NCBI RefSeq assembly: GCF_001435295.1
Contig: NZ_CM003594.1
Location: 1,302,001 to 1,366,000, forward strand
Length of the DNA: 64,000 nt
From: Psychrobacter sp. P11F6
GTDB lineage: Bacteria; Pseudomonadota; Gammaproteobacteria; Pseudomonadales; Moraxellaceae
Reading direction: 5' to 3'
Shown here: one piece after another, positions 18,885 to 27,295 of the stretch
Position numbering within the stretch: the stretch's first letter is position 1
Layout: each line of letters opens with the position of its first letter
Program-made: the position numbers and the translations under genes
Notes under the pieces: generated by a model
What the model saw: only the letters and a program-made list of their open reading frames with translations
What the model was told of the DNA's origin: nothing
Database searches by the model: none

Positions 18885-19065
18885 TCACCGATCATGCTTC
18901 ATAATAAATAAGACAGTCCTGTCACTAGTAATGCTTTAAGAGCACTATATCGCTAAGTAGTGATGGGTATGAAATACTGATAGTGACCGAGCATTAATGT
19001 CATATTCTGTGATGACTGCTTTATTATACTAATATAAGACCGGTGTTTCACCGCATAGGGACGGC

Positions 19066-20049
19066 ATGCTATTCCAATCTATACGGCGCTTGCGTCTTTT
19101 CGTTTACGATATTCTGCAAAATGATGAGCACGATACGCTGTTTAGCCGTTGCGTTGACTACTTTTTAATATTTTTAATCATGACCAATGTAGCAGCGGTT
19201 ATTGCTGAGTCGGTTGACAGTTGGTATTACCCTTATCAAGAGTATTTTACTTGGTTTGAAAATTTCTCTATCGTGGTGTTTTCTATTGAGTATTTGCTGC
19301 GTTTGTGGAGTGTGGCCGAGGAAAAACCAGATGGCACCACTTGGCGTCAGCGCTGGGAGTGGTTGAAAAGTCCTTCTGCGTTGATTGATTTAGTCGCTAT
19401 TGCGCCAGCTTTCCTGAATTTCTTTGTTACGATTGATTTACGCTTCTTACGTATATTACGTTTATTCCGAATTCTCAAACTGACCCGCTATTTTGCTTCG
19501 TTACGCATCTTATTGGTGGTCATCAGCAAAGAAAAAGGCTCATTCCAAGCGGTTATTTTTATTTTAATAATTATGATTGTGACGGCATCTAGTGGCATTT
19601 ACTTGGTTGAAAACCACGCCCAGCCAGAAGAGTTTGAGTCGATACCTAAAGCGATGTGGTGGGCGGTGGTGACGCTAACGACGGTGGGCTATGGCGATGT
19701 TACGCCGATTACCAATGCGGGTAAAATATTGGGTGCGGTTATTACCATATTAGGTGTGGGTCTGGCGGCATTACCTGCAGGTATTTTAGCGACTGGTTTG
19801 GCAAATGAGCTTGCTCAGCGCCGTGAAGAGCTTGAACAAGACTTTCGAGCGCAGCTGATTGATAGCGATTTTGATTTGGTGAAAAATCAGATGATGATCG
19901 ATAAAATTCGCCGTGAGCTGGGACTGGATAAAGAGCAGGCGCAAAATATCGTATTGCAGGTATTACGCGAACAAGAGCTTGAGCGCCGCGAAAGAGAAGT
20001 GGAAGAACGACAAAAGAACTTTTGCCCACATTGCGGTGAGCCACTGTAA
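19066..20049 (+). CDS. Voltage-gated-type potassium channel (6TM ion transporter family)
   Basis: A 327-aa inner-membrane protein. Six membrane segments lie at about 25-230. The fourth, at about 127-145, is Arg-rich (LRFLRILRLFRILKLTRYF), a voltage-sensor-like S4. The pore loop has the selectivity filter TVGYGD at about 207-212. After S6 a cytoplasmic coiled-coil-like tail rich in Glu, Arg and Lys runs to the end, finishing with CPHCGEPL, a half zinc-finger-like motif. K+-selective, depolarisation-gated flux is the expected role. The start has an AGGGA site. It is followed by a strong hairpin terminator. Confidence 0.93.
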   Translation: MLFQSIRRLRLFVYDILQNDEHDTLFSRCVDYFLIFLIMTNVAAVIAESVDSWYYPYQEYFTWFENFSIVVFSIEYLLRLWSVAEEKPDGTTWRQRWEWLKSPSALIDLVAIAPAFLNFFVTIDLRFLRILRLFRILKLTRYFASLRILLVVISKEKGSFQAVIFILIIMIVTASSGIYLVENHAQPEEFESIPKAMWWAVVTLTTVGYGDVTPITNAGKILGAVITILGVGLAALPAGILATGLANELAQRREELEQDFRAQLIDSDFDLVKNQMMIDKIRRELGLDKEQAQNIVLQVLREQELERREREVEERQKNFCPHCGEPL

Positions 20050-20095
20050 GTCTTTTATAGTAATTATTTTAGGTTTCAAAAAATGGGTGTTTAAC

Positions 20096-20134
20096 AAAAG
20101 GGTGCAATGTTATCAGAACGTTGCACCCTTTTTA
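20096..20134. terminator. Bidirectional terminator between the channel and terD
   Basis: A 12-bp perfect stem (AAAAGGGTGCAA and complement) with a 13-base loop and T-run, between the plus-strand channel gene and the convergent minus-strand terD-like gene. Confidence 0.85.
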
Positions 20135-20162
20135 TTAGCAATAAACGGATATTTTATGGTAT

Positions 20163-20810
20163 TTAGATAGCTTGTGGAATGGGTAGCGCCCGGGCCAATT
20201 CATGGGCGACTTGCTGCGCCGCCGTTGCTAAATCTTCGGCAGGAAGGGGTAAGTTTTGCAGTGTGAGATGCCAATCATCCACTTCTCGGCGTAAATGTGC
20301 CACCCACAGCGTCGTACAATCACGTGGCAGTTGCTTTAGATTGACTTCAAAGCATCGATTGCCCTCATCATCGCTTAGATGAATCTCGCCTTTTTTGACT
20401 CTTGAAAACGGATGACCGTGGTAAGAGTTGGCTATCATAGCAATGTGGGTGACATGTGCTGGGATTTTATCTAAGTAAAGCCTGATTTGCTCTTGGTCAA
20501 GAGGTGCCAAATACATCGCTTGTTCGCCGCGATCTTTGCCATTGAGACTGTCGCCTTGATGTTTCACTGATTCCGCTTTATCGCGCAATTTTTTGAACCA
20601 AACGATATCACTGATGGTGCAATTGTCGTCATATAGTACGCAAGCCAAATCAATATCAATAGCGCTCTGGTTTTTTTTAAAGCGCTTAAACATGCCTTTT
20701 GGCTCAATCTTGGTAAATTCATAGTTTAGCGCAAAAAATAAGGTTCCCGCGTCTAAGCCCAGTCCTCTTAAACTGTCTGACAGTAATGGCAATGAGGCAG
20801 TGGTCGGCAT
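20163..20810 (-). CDS. TerD-family protein
   Basis: A 215-aa cytoplasmic protein of the TerD/TerZ stress family, linked to tellurite resistance and phage or colicin tolerance. The domain runs about 15-190: LGLDAGTLFFALNYEF, DIDLACVLYDDN, the calcium-binding-like HQGDSLNGKDRGE segment (a variant of the HSGDNLTG motif), DQEQIRLYLDKIP and DWHLTLQ. The N-terminal residues lack the usual VSLSKG start. It has a good AAGGA site 6 bases from the ATG. It follows the WYL regulator gene by 88 bp on the same strand and they are probably co-transcribed. No other ter genes are nearby, so it is an isolated TerD. Confidence 0.8.
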   Translation of the reverse strand: MPTTASLPLLSDSLRGLGLDAGTLFFALNYEFTKIEPKGMFKRFKKNQSAIDIDLACVLYDDNCTISDIVWFKKLRDKAESVKHQGDSLNGKDRGEQAMYLAPLDQEQIRLYLDKIPAHVTHIAMIANSYHGHPFSRVKKGEIHLSDDEGNRCFEVNLKQLPRDCTTLWVAHLRREVDDWHLTLQNLPLPAEDLATAAQQVAHELARALPIPQAI

Positions 20811-20898
20811 AACATTCCTTATCTATTTTCGTTCTTTATTTTTAAATAGTGGTAATCGTCTGAATACGGTTAAATTTGAGCGTCATTACCCGCAGTTA

Positions 20899-22017
20899 TT
20901 ATTTATGATCAAAAAACTTATCCAATACGGCTTGATGTAACAATGCTGGTTTGGCATTCAATAAACCATTGCCAAAACCACGTAACCACCAAACCAGTTG
21001 TGAAGTTAGGTTGACAGTGGCTTGAATGGTCAGCGTGTCATCATCCAACGTAACAGTTTGATCGTCACTGAGCTTGCTTTCAGTCAGGCTTTTGCCCGCT
21101 TGTTTGGTGAATTGTAGCTCAATAGCGGTGTTTTTGCCATGATTAGGCAGCTCACCGAATAAGGGGTGGCTAAAGCCCATACCACCCGCATCCAAATAAG
21201 TATCGAGTTGGAAACTCTCAGGTGTTTGTGCGGCGCTTTCAAGAATATCAACGCTAGTAAATCGATGTAGGGCAAAGGTACGAATGGTAAAGTTTGGATC
21301 ATCAGTACGAGTTGCCAGCAGATAAATAATCACACCGCGCTGGATAATAGCGATGGGATTCAAAAGATATTCACTGGCCTGTGATTTATTGCTGCGGGTA
21401 TAGCTGGCTTTGATTTGTAATTGATAAAATAGCGCATGGTAAATATTGTCTTTGCTATCCAAGTCAATATGCGGCGCGATTAGTGGCTGAGTGGCAGGCT
21501 CGATACGCACTCTGTCGATCCATGAATGGGTGACTTTACTGTTTTTTAGCTGCCGCCTTGCCAAGTCAAACCACGGGAATAATTCATCTAAAATAACAGG
21601 TGGTAGTAGCTGAGTTAGATTGGCTTCAACCATATTAAAGGCGACTGCTTGCGATAGATTCATGTGCGGTAAGCTTTGGAGTGGCGCGTCATCACGCCAG
21701 CGCCAGCCTTGCGGGTTGGCGTTGTTTTTTTCTATGGGAAAGCGTTTTGCCAGCGCATTTAAGTCGCGCTGGACAGTGCGCAGGCTGATGTCAAAGCCTG
21801 CCATCATCAGTTGCTCGTAGATATGGGTTGTGCCCACCCAGCGGTTGCGCTGTAGTTGCGATAATACTTGCCACTGGCGCGCTGTCGTCGCCGCGCCATG
21901 GCGATTATCGTTGTTATCTCCTGAGACATGACTGTCCGCTGCCGCTACAGTATTAGCTTGCTCAACAGAGTTCGTTTGAGCATGAGAGTGGTCGGCGTCA
22001 GTAGAATGTACAGTCAT
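20899..22017 (-). CDS. WYL-domain transcriptional regulator
   Basis: A 372-aa regulator. Residues 1-45 are a polar, His/Asn/Asp-rich extension. A winged HTH follows at about 46-105 (QWQVLSQLQRNRWVGT ... DISLRTVQRDLNALAKRF), then a WYL domain at about 150-280 (NPIAIIQRGVIIYLLAT, FALHRFTSV) and a C-terminal region of the WCX type. Members sense ligands such as nucleic acids and often repress defence or stress genes. Start codon 22017 has only a loose AAAGG site; no later Met lies before the HTH, so the extension is probably real. With terD directly after it, the pair may form an autoregulated stress unit. Confidence 0.85.
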   Translation of the reverse strand: MTVHSTDADHSHAQTNSVEQANTVAAADSHVSGDNNDNRHGAATTARQWQVLSQLQRNRWVGTTHIYEQLMMAGFDISLRTVQRDLNALAKRFPIEKNNANPQGWRWRDDAPLQSLPHMNLSQAVAFNMVEANLTQLLPPVILDELFPWFDLARRQLKNSKVTHSWIDRVRIEPATQPLIAPHIDLDSKDNIYHALFYQLQIKASYTRSNKSQASEYLLNPIAIIQRGVIIYLLATRTDDPNFTIRTFALHRFTSVDILESAAQTPESFQLDTYLDAGGMGFSHPLFGELPNHGKNTAIELQFTKQAGKSLTESKLSDDQTVTLDDDTLTIQATVNLTSQLVWWLRGFGNGLLNAKPALLHQAVLDKFFDHK

Positions 22018-22108
22018 TAAGCGATAACCTTTATGAAATTACGAGTTGGCTTTTGTATAGCTTAGCGGAGTATTAACCATTCATCATCGCAGAAAAGCAT
22101 CGTAGCGT

Positions 22109-22124
22109 CTAGGGCATGTCTTCA
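22109..22124 (+). repeat. Solo copy of the MITE terminal repeat
   Basis: CTAGGGCATGTCTTCA matches 15 of 16 bases of the left end of the element at 35473-35640. It sits in the gap between the WYL gene and the Lon-like gene with no matching partner nearby. Confidence 0.4.
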
Positions 22125-22192
22125 ATTAGCACACTGACTTATTGATTGGTTTTGGCACGGCTAAATTTCACTATAAATCAGCTTATATGGCG

Positions 22193-25027
22193 TCAATGCG
22201 TGTTTTGGTGGCATATATTATCAATACCTTGATTGATGCCTTGATCATCATTTATAACGACTTCGTTGTGCTCCGCCTTGTCTTTACATTTTTCTTTTTT
22301 TCTCTTGTCCCGTTTTTTTTGACGTTTTGCTTTCTGCTTCTTTTTATCTTTCTTTTTGGATTTTTTATCATCAATACCATCGTCATTGTTATCTTGATTT
22401 TCATCCCATAACATCAGACGACTTAAGACTTTACCAAACAACGTGTCTTTACGATAGCGACCTTTCTTGTTCATGGTATCGATAGGTAAACCAGTCATCA
22501 GCGTCAATGCTTCGCTCAGTGTATAGACACCATAAATATGAAATTCGTTCGCCTTAACGGCAGCAATGATGTCGTCACGCAGCATGAGCTGTTTGACATT
22601 GGCCATTGGAATGACCACGCCTTGCTGCCCAGTCAATTCTTGCTCGCGGCATGCATCAAAGAATCCGGCGATTTTAGAATTGATGCCACCAACCGCTTGC
22701 ACTTCGCCCAATTGGTTCATAGAGCCAGTAATGGCAAATGACTGGTCAATCGGGACGTTTGCTAAGGCAGATAGCAGCGCACAGCCTTCGCTGACGGTGG
22801 CACTATCACCATCGATATGGGCGTAGCTTTGTTCAAAAGCGAGCGAGGCGCTAAAGTTGAGCGCATGATGTTGGCTAAATAAGGCGCGCAAATAGCTGGT
22901 CATAATCAGCATGCCTTTGGCGTGTAAACTACCGCCCAAATCTACATCACGCTCGATATCGAGAATCTCACCCGTACCGATATTTGGTTGAATGACGGCA
23001 GTCAGGCGGGCGGGCATGCCAAACTCGCTATCGGCATAGCTGACCACTGTCAGCGCATTGACTTGTCCAACAGCGCTGCCTTGAGTTTGAATAAGCTGCT
23101 GACCGTTTTTTAGCTCATCCCAATAGAGGTCACGCAGGTATCCTGAACGCTCGTCCATATCATCGATGGCTTGTGTGACATGATAGGCGTTAACAATGTT
23201 TTTTCCGCTTAAATGCGCGTGGCGGTTAGACTCATGCAACAGCTTGATTAATAAATCACTGTGCAAGCTTAAGCGGTCTTGGTCTTCTGCTTGTAAGCTT
23301 AAATGCTCAAGTAGGGCAGCTTGCGCGCTACGATCAAACGGATAGAGATTGGCATAGTCAATGATATCAGCCATTTTCGCGACTAACGCCAATTCGTGCT
23401 CACTGCTGCGAGGCACATCATCGTGAAAATCCGCACGTACTTTAAATACCGCATCAAACTCAGGTTCAAGCTCTAACAGCTCATAATATAAGTCTGCTTC
23501 ACCAAGCAAAATCACTTTAACATCAAGGTCAATGGGGGCAGGTGCTAACGATAAGCTGCCTGTTAAGGTCAGCATTTGTTCAAGGCTTGAGAGTTTGATT
23601 TTGCGTGATTGTAGCGCCCGCTTAAGACCCTGCCAAGCATACGGATGCTCAAGTAAGTGACTCGCTTCTAATAGTAAATAACCACCATTGGCACGGTGTA
23701 GAGCACCCGCTCGAATCATACTGACATCAGTGGTGACCGTGCCCAATTGGGTGATTTGCTCGACATGACCCAACAAGTTCAAATGCGTTGGCAAGTCCTC
23801 AAAGATGACGGGTGCACCGTCGTCCGGCGTGTGACTGACAATGACGTTGACCGCATAGCGACTTGGGGTTGTGGCTAAAACTGCTGTCACAAACTCTTCG
23901 TCATCGCCATTGACGATGCGCTCGACATGCGTAACCATGTCGGCAAATACGGTCTTGAGATAATCAATGACCAGCGGGTGACTGGCAAATTGCTCATAAA
24001 CAGGGGCAAATAAAGGTTGCAGTGCACGACGTGCAATATTGCGATGCAGGGCTTCTATCGCATCATTGGCTTCGTCCTCTAACTGCTCTAACGCGATGGT
24101 CAACTGACTTAAGCGTTTTTGCATATGGTTTTTTTGAACAAAGTTATTTAACTCAGCTTCGTATTCACTATTGCCGTATTCAGTATTGTTTTCATTCTGC
24201 TCTGCATTCGTAGGATCGTTATACTCGGTGTTAGAAATGCTCGCTTTGCTACTATTATCGCTCACGGATTTACTTTCATGGCTAGCAGATAATTTATGAT
24301 CACCACCACTAGTTTCTGTCGCGAGTTGACTGGGATGTACAAACACCGCTTTATTATCAAAGGAGCGAAACGTCAACGCCAAATCATATTGTTTGCCTTC
24401 TGCATTGAGCACATCATAAGCCTGACTTTCTTTTTGATGCGTGTCATTTTTGATGGCTTCGATTTTGCTTTGATATTGGTCACTACGAAAGCGTTGGCTC
24501 AATCGTTTTTTGGCTTGTTGCCATAATTGATTGACTTGCTGCTGCAATAAGGAGGCTTGCCCCGCAGGTAGTCGCAAGGCTAGTGGAGTGCGTGGATCGG
24601 TGAAATTATGCACATATACCCAGTCGTCAGGTGTGGGTGCGTCGGCGGCAATGCGCGTTAGCAAGCGGCTGATGACGGTGCGTTTGCCCAAGCCATTTTC
24701 ACCAGCAGCAAACACATGATAGCCACTGGCTTTGATATCTAAAGCTGTTTGTAAGGCTTTTAGTGCACGCTGCTGACCAAAGCCAACGTCTAGATCTGGT
24801 GCCGTGCGAGTATCCGAGGGCAATTCATCAGGGTCGCTATAGCGTTTTAGTTGCTCAGCCGTGACAAGGCAGCGCTGCTTGATATCAATAAAGCATGGAT
24901 GCGGTGCATTCGGTGTTGCTGATTTGGTGCTTTTTAATTCAATGATGGGTGTTGCCATATTATTAGCGTCTTTTTTATTAGCGTCTCTTGATAATTGAGA
25001 GGTAGGGATGTGTGGCTGTTTGGTCAT
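22193..25027 (-). CDS. Lon-related AAA+ protease (YcbZ/LonB-like) with polybasic tail
   Basis: A 944-aa ATP-dependent protease-like protein. The N-terminal AAA domain has a modified P-loop (GENGLGKRT at about 108-116), as in the YcbZ-type family. A long Asn/Glu/Ser-rich insert lies in the coiled-coil-like middle. A helicase-like AAA lid follows (HRANGGYLLLEASHLL). The S16 peptidase domain at about 690-880 has the catalytic Ser in DGDSATVSEG and the Lys in GGINSKIAGF. The C-terminal 60 residues hold a Lys/Arg run of about 30 residues that could bind nucleic acid or ribosomes. The ATG at 25027 lacks a clear ribosome site; an in-frame ATG at 24958 (M24) is an alternative. Monocistronic. Confidence 0.9.
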   Translation of the reverse strand: MTKQPHIPTSQLSRDANKKDANNMATPIIELKSTKSATPNAPHPCFIDIKQRCLVTAEQLKRYSDPDELPSDTRTAPDLDVGFGQQRALKALQTALDIKASGYHVFAAGENGLGKRTVISRLLTRIAADAPTPDDWVYVHNFTDPRTPLALRLPAGQASLLQQQVNQLWQQAKKRLSQRFRSDQYQSKIEAIKNDTHQKESQAYDVLNAEGKQYDLALTFRSFDNKAVFVHPSQLATETSGGDHKLSASHESKSVSDNSSKASISNTEYNDPTNAEQNENNTEYGNSEYEAELNNFVQKNHMQKRLSQLTIALEQLEDEANDAIEALHRNIARRALQPLFAPVYEQFASHPLVIDYLKTVFADMVTHVERIVNGDDEEFVTAVLATTPSRYAVNVIVSHTPDDGAPVIFEDLPTHLNLLGHVEQITQLGTVTTDVSMIRAGALHRANGGYLLLEASHLLEHPYAWQGLKRALQSRKIKLSSLEQMLTLTGSLSLAPAPIDLDVKVILLGEADLYYELLELEPEFDAVFKVRADFHDDVPRSSEHELALVAKMADIIDYANLYPFDRSAQAALLEHLSLQAEDQDRLSLHSDLLIKLLHESNRHAHLSGKNIVNAYHVTQAIDDMDERSGYLRDLYWDELKNGQQLIQTQGSAVGQVNALTVVSYADSEFGMPARLTAVIQPNIGTGEILDIERDVDLGGSLHAKGMLIMTSYLRALFSQHHALNFSASLAFEQSYAHIDGDSATVSEGCALLSALANVPIDQSFAITGSMNQLGEVQAVGGINSKIAGFFDACREQELTGQQGVVIPMANVKQLMLRDDIIAAVKANEFHIYGVYTLSEALTLMTGLPIDTMNKKGRYRKDTLFGKVLSRLMLWDENQDNNDDGIDDKKSKKKDKKKQKAKRQKKRDKRKKEKCKDKAEHNEVVINDDQGINQGIDNICHQNTH

Positions 25028-25419
25028 AGGTATAAATTATATCGTTTGTGGAAAGTGGCGTGGTTATTAAGTGCTATTAAGTGCCATTAAGTGCTATTAA
25101 GTGTTATTAAGTTTACTAATGAGCGCTAATACTTGGTTTTTTCTAGTTAATTTGCATCGTTCATAAAAACATTTTACAAGATAAAACGGTGTTTTAAATA
25201 AATCATTAAAAGCAGTTTTGTATCATTAGCAGGCTCTGTTAAAAACACCTATATAAGCAATCATTCATCATCCATTTAACGTGATTAAAGAACAATAACG
25301 CCTCAATATAGGCTCAGATAGTATAAGATGTCTCACATTGGCGCAATCTGCAACTATTCAATGGGCAGACTGCATGATAAAATAGACGGTTCACATGTCA
25401 AAACTGGATAACTCGTTGT
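25028..25419. other. 392-bp divergent promoter gap with tandem repeat
   Basis: The gap lies between the minus-strand Lon-like gene and plus-strand rsmG. It holds the 10-bp tandem repeat at 25065-25114 and is otherwise AT-rich. No gene or RNA was identified. Confidence 0.5.
25065..25114. repeat. Five tandem 10-bp repeats
   Basis: Five units of consensus TATTAAGTGC. Units 1 and 2 are exact, and the others differ by one or two bases. They lie 38-87 bp upstream of the start of the Lon-like gene, one helical turn per unit, so all copies face the same side of the DNA. Confidence 0.9.
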
Positions 25420-26136
25420 ATGTCAGACTTTACTAAAACATCTTCATCTTCTGCTCACACGGGCAATATCCGTATTGATCCGACTGGCTTTGTAAAGCTT
25501 GGCGCACAGTTGCCAGCGCTGGCGAATACCTTGGCACAAGCAGTCAATGAGCTCAAGTTATCCTTGAGTGAGACGCAGCAGCGCACATTATTATTGTACT
25601 TAGACCAGCTTTTGTTGTGGAATAAAGCGTATAATCTGACCGCCATCACTGATCCAGAAGAGGCATTGATCAAACATATAATTGATTGTTTGGCTATTAT
25701 AACGCATTTACCGTCAGGGTCACTGTTAGATATTGGCACAGGAGCAGGGATGCCAGCGGTTATTATTGCGATTTGTCAGCCAGAGCGTCAATGCACCGCA
25801 CTTGATAGTAATCAGAAAAAAATTCGTTTTATTAAGCAAATCAGCAGCGAGCTTGGCTTGAATAATATGCAGCCAATTGCTTCTCGTATCGAGGCGCATG
25901 AAGCCAGCTATGACGTTGTGACTTCTAGAGCCTTTGCCAGTTTGATCGATTTTGTCGAAGTGGCTCAGCCGCGCTTAGCAGATAACGGTTACCTATGCGC
26001 GATGAAAGGCAAAGCGCCAAGCGATGAAGAACTACAAGCACTAGACAATGACTGGCATATTAAGACGATTAAGCTTAAAGTGCCTCGTTTACATGATAGT
26101 CGTCATTTAATTGAATTGTCCTATAAAAATGTCTAA
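25420..26136 (+). CDS. rsmG: 16S rRNA (guanine527-N7)-methyltransferase
   Basis: A 238-aa SAM-dependent enzyme that methylates G527 of 16S rRNA. It has the family signatures LWNKAYNLTAI, the SAM-binding LLDIGTGAGMPAVIIA (about 107-122), the LDSNQKKIRF acidic-loop segment and VTSRAFASL. Length is normal except for a 20-residue polar N-terminal tail. It heads the rsmG-parA-parB group found in many bacteria, but mnmG is not adjacent. No strong ribosome site precedes the ATG. Confidence 0.95.
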   Translation: MSDFTKTSSSSAHTGNIRIDPTGFVKLGAQLPALANTLAQAVNELKLSLSETQQRTLLLYLDQLLLWNKAYNLTAITDPEEALIKHIIDCLAIITHLPSGSLLDIGTGAGMPAVIIAICQPERQCTALDSNQKKIRFIKQISSELGLNNMQPIASRIEAHEASYDVVTSRAFASLIDFVEVAQPRLADNGYLCAMKGKAPSDEELQALDNDWHIKTIKLKVPRLHDSRHLIELSYKNV

Positions 26137-26361
26137 GCTATGAACACCTTTTAAGTGATACGTGTCGGTGACACATGGTTTTGTTGATATCTGAATGGCA
26201 AGATATTCAAAATATGGTGATACAGATAGTGCTAATTGTATAGAGATACTCGTACTGTTTACACTTATGAGTATGATGCTATGCAAAGTTTAGCGAAAAA
26301 TTGATTGTGTAAGCCAAAAGTAAAATAACAGTAATAGACCCTAATTAAATTGAGTGAGTGT

Positions 26362-27141
26362 ATGGAAATCATAGCAATTGCGAATCAAAAAGGCGGCGTG
26401 GGCAAAACCACGACGGCAGTAAATTTGACCGCCAGCTTGGCTGCGAAGCGCAAGCATGTACTGCTGATTGACTTAGACCCACAGGGTAATGCGACCAGTG
26501 GTACGGGTGTCGATAAGAATGAATTGGCACTGACAATAGCGGACGTGCTATTGGACGGGGTGTCGTTATCTGATGCTATTGTTACCAGTCCGGCGGGGTT
26601 TGATGTGATCGGTGCCAATCGTGATTTGGCTGGCATGGATATTACCTTGATGAATAAGACCGATAGCCATGAGCTGTTTAAGACAGCAATGGTGGCATTG
26701 GTCAATGATCAGATAGCTGCTAAAAAACCTGCTTACGATTATGTGGTTATAGACTGTGCACCCAGCTTGAATTTGCTGACGATTAATGCGTTAGTTGCTA
26801 CAGACAGCGTTATTATTCCCATGCAGTGCGAATATTATGCATTAGAAGGCTTGGCTGATTTGTCGCAGACGATAGAGCGCTTGACGGAATTGAATCCAAA
26901 GCTATATATCCGCGGTGTGGTGAGAACATTATTTGATGCACGCAATACACTGGCTCGGGATGTGTCTGCCGAGCTAGAAGCACACTTTGGCGATATTATG
27001 TATAAAACCCATATTCCAAGAAATATTCGCTTGGCAGAAGCACCAGCGCATGGTTTGCCAGTTATCGCTTACGAGAGATGGTCAAAAGGTGCGCGCGCTT
27101 ATCAAAAATTGGCGGCTGAAGTCATGAAACAAAGTGACTAA
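26362..27141 (+). CDS. parA: Chromosome-partition ATPase ParA/Soj
   Basis: A 259-aa deviant-Walker ATPase that works with ParB to segregate chromosome origins. Residues 8-16 have KGGVGKTTT with the signature lysine; LIDLDPQGNATSG and the later VIDCAPSLNLLTINAL are also present. I chose the ATG at 26362; an upstream in-frame TTG at 26350 would add four residues. The N-terminal end is typical of the short chromosomal ParA class, with no HTH extension. It is followed after 154 bp by parB. Confidence 0.95.
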   Translation: MEIIAIANQKGGVGKTTTAVNLTASLAAKRKHVLLIDLDPQGNATSGTGVDKNELALTIADVLLDGVSLSDAIVTSPAGFDVIGANRDLAGMDITLMNKTDSHELFKTAMVALVNDQIAAKKPAYDYVVIDCAPSLNLLTINALVATDSVIIPMQCEYYALEGLADLSQTIERLTELNPKLYIRGVVRTLFDARNTLARDVSAELEAHFGDIMYKTHIPRNIRLAEAPAHGLPVIAYERWSKGARAYQKLAAEVMKQSD

Positions 27142-27142
27142 T

Positions 27143-27166
27143 ATACATGTATGCATGTATGCATGT
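27143..27166. repeat. Three tandem 8-bp repeats in an alternating purine-pyrimidine run
   Basis: ATACATGT followed by two exact ATGCATGT units. The whole stretch 27141-27166 strictly alternates purine and pyrimidine, right after the parA stop codon. A short T-run follows. Confidence 0.8.
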
Positions 27167-27295
27167 TTTTTAGCACCAACGATAGACTGTAAGCACAAGC
27201 GACCAAACAGATATTGACCATTGAATATCGTATTTATGAGTAAGCTGTATTAATAATTATTTGGCTTTTATTTTAGCGTTAGAGGATAGGTAATC

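Noticed and set aside
22142..22411. A Phe/Leu/Ile-rich frame on the plus strand
   Set aside because: It is the mirror of the poly-Lys tail of the Lon-like gene and only looks like a membrane protein for that reason.
26137..26361. Search for parS near parAB
   Set aside because: No 16-bp palindrome near the TGTTNCACGTGAAACA form was found by eye.
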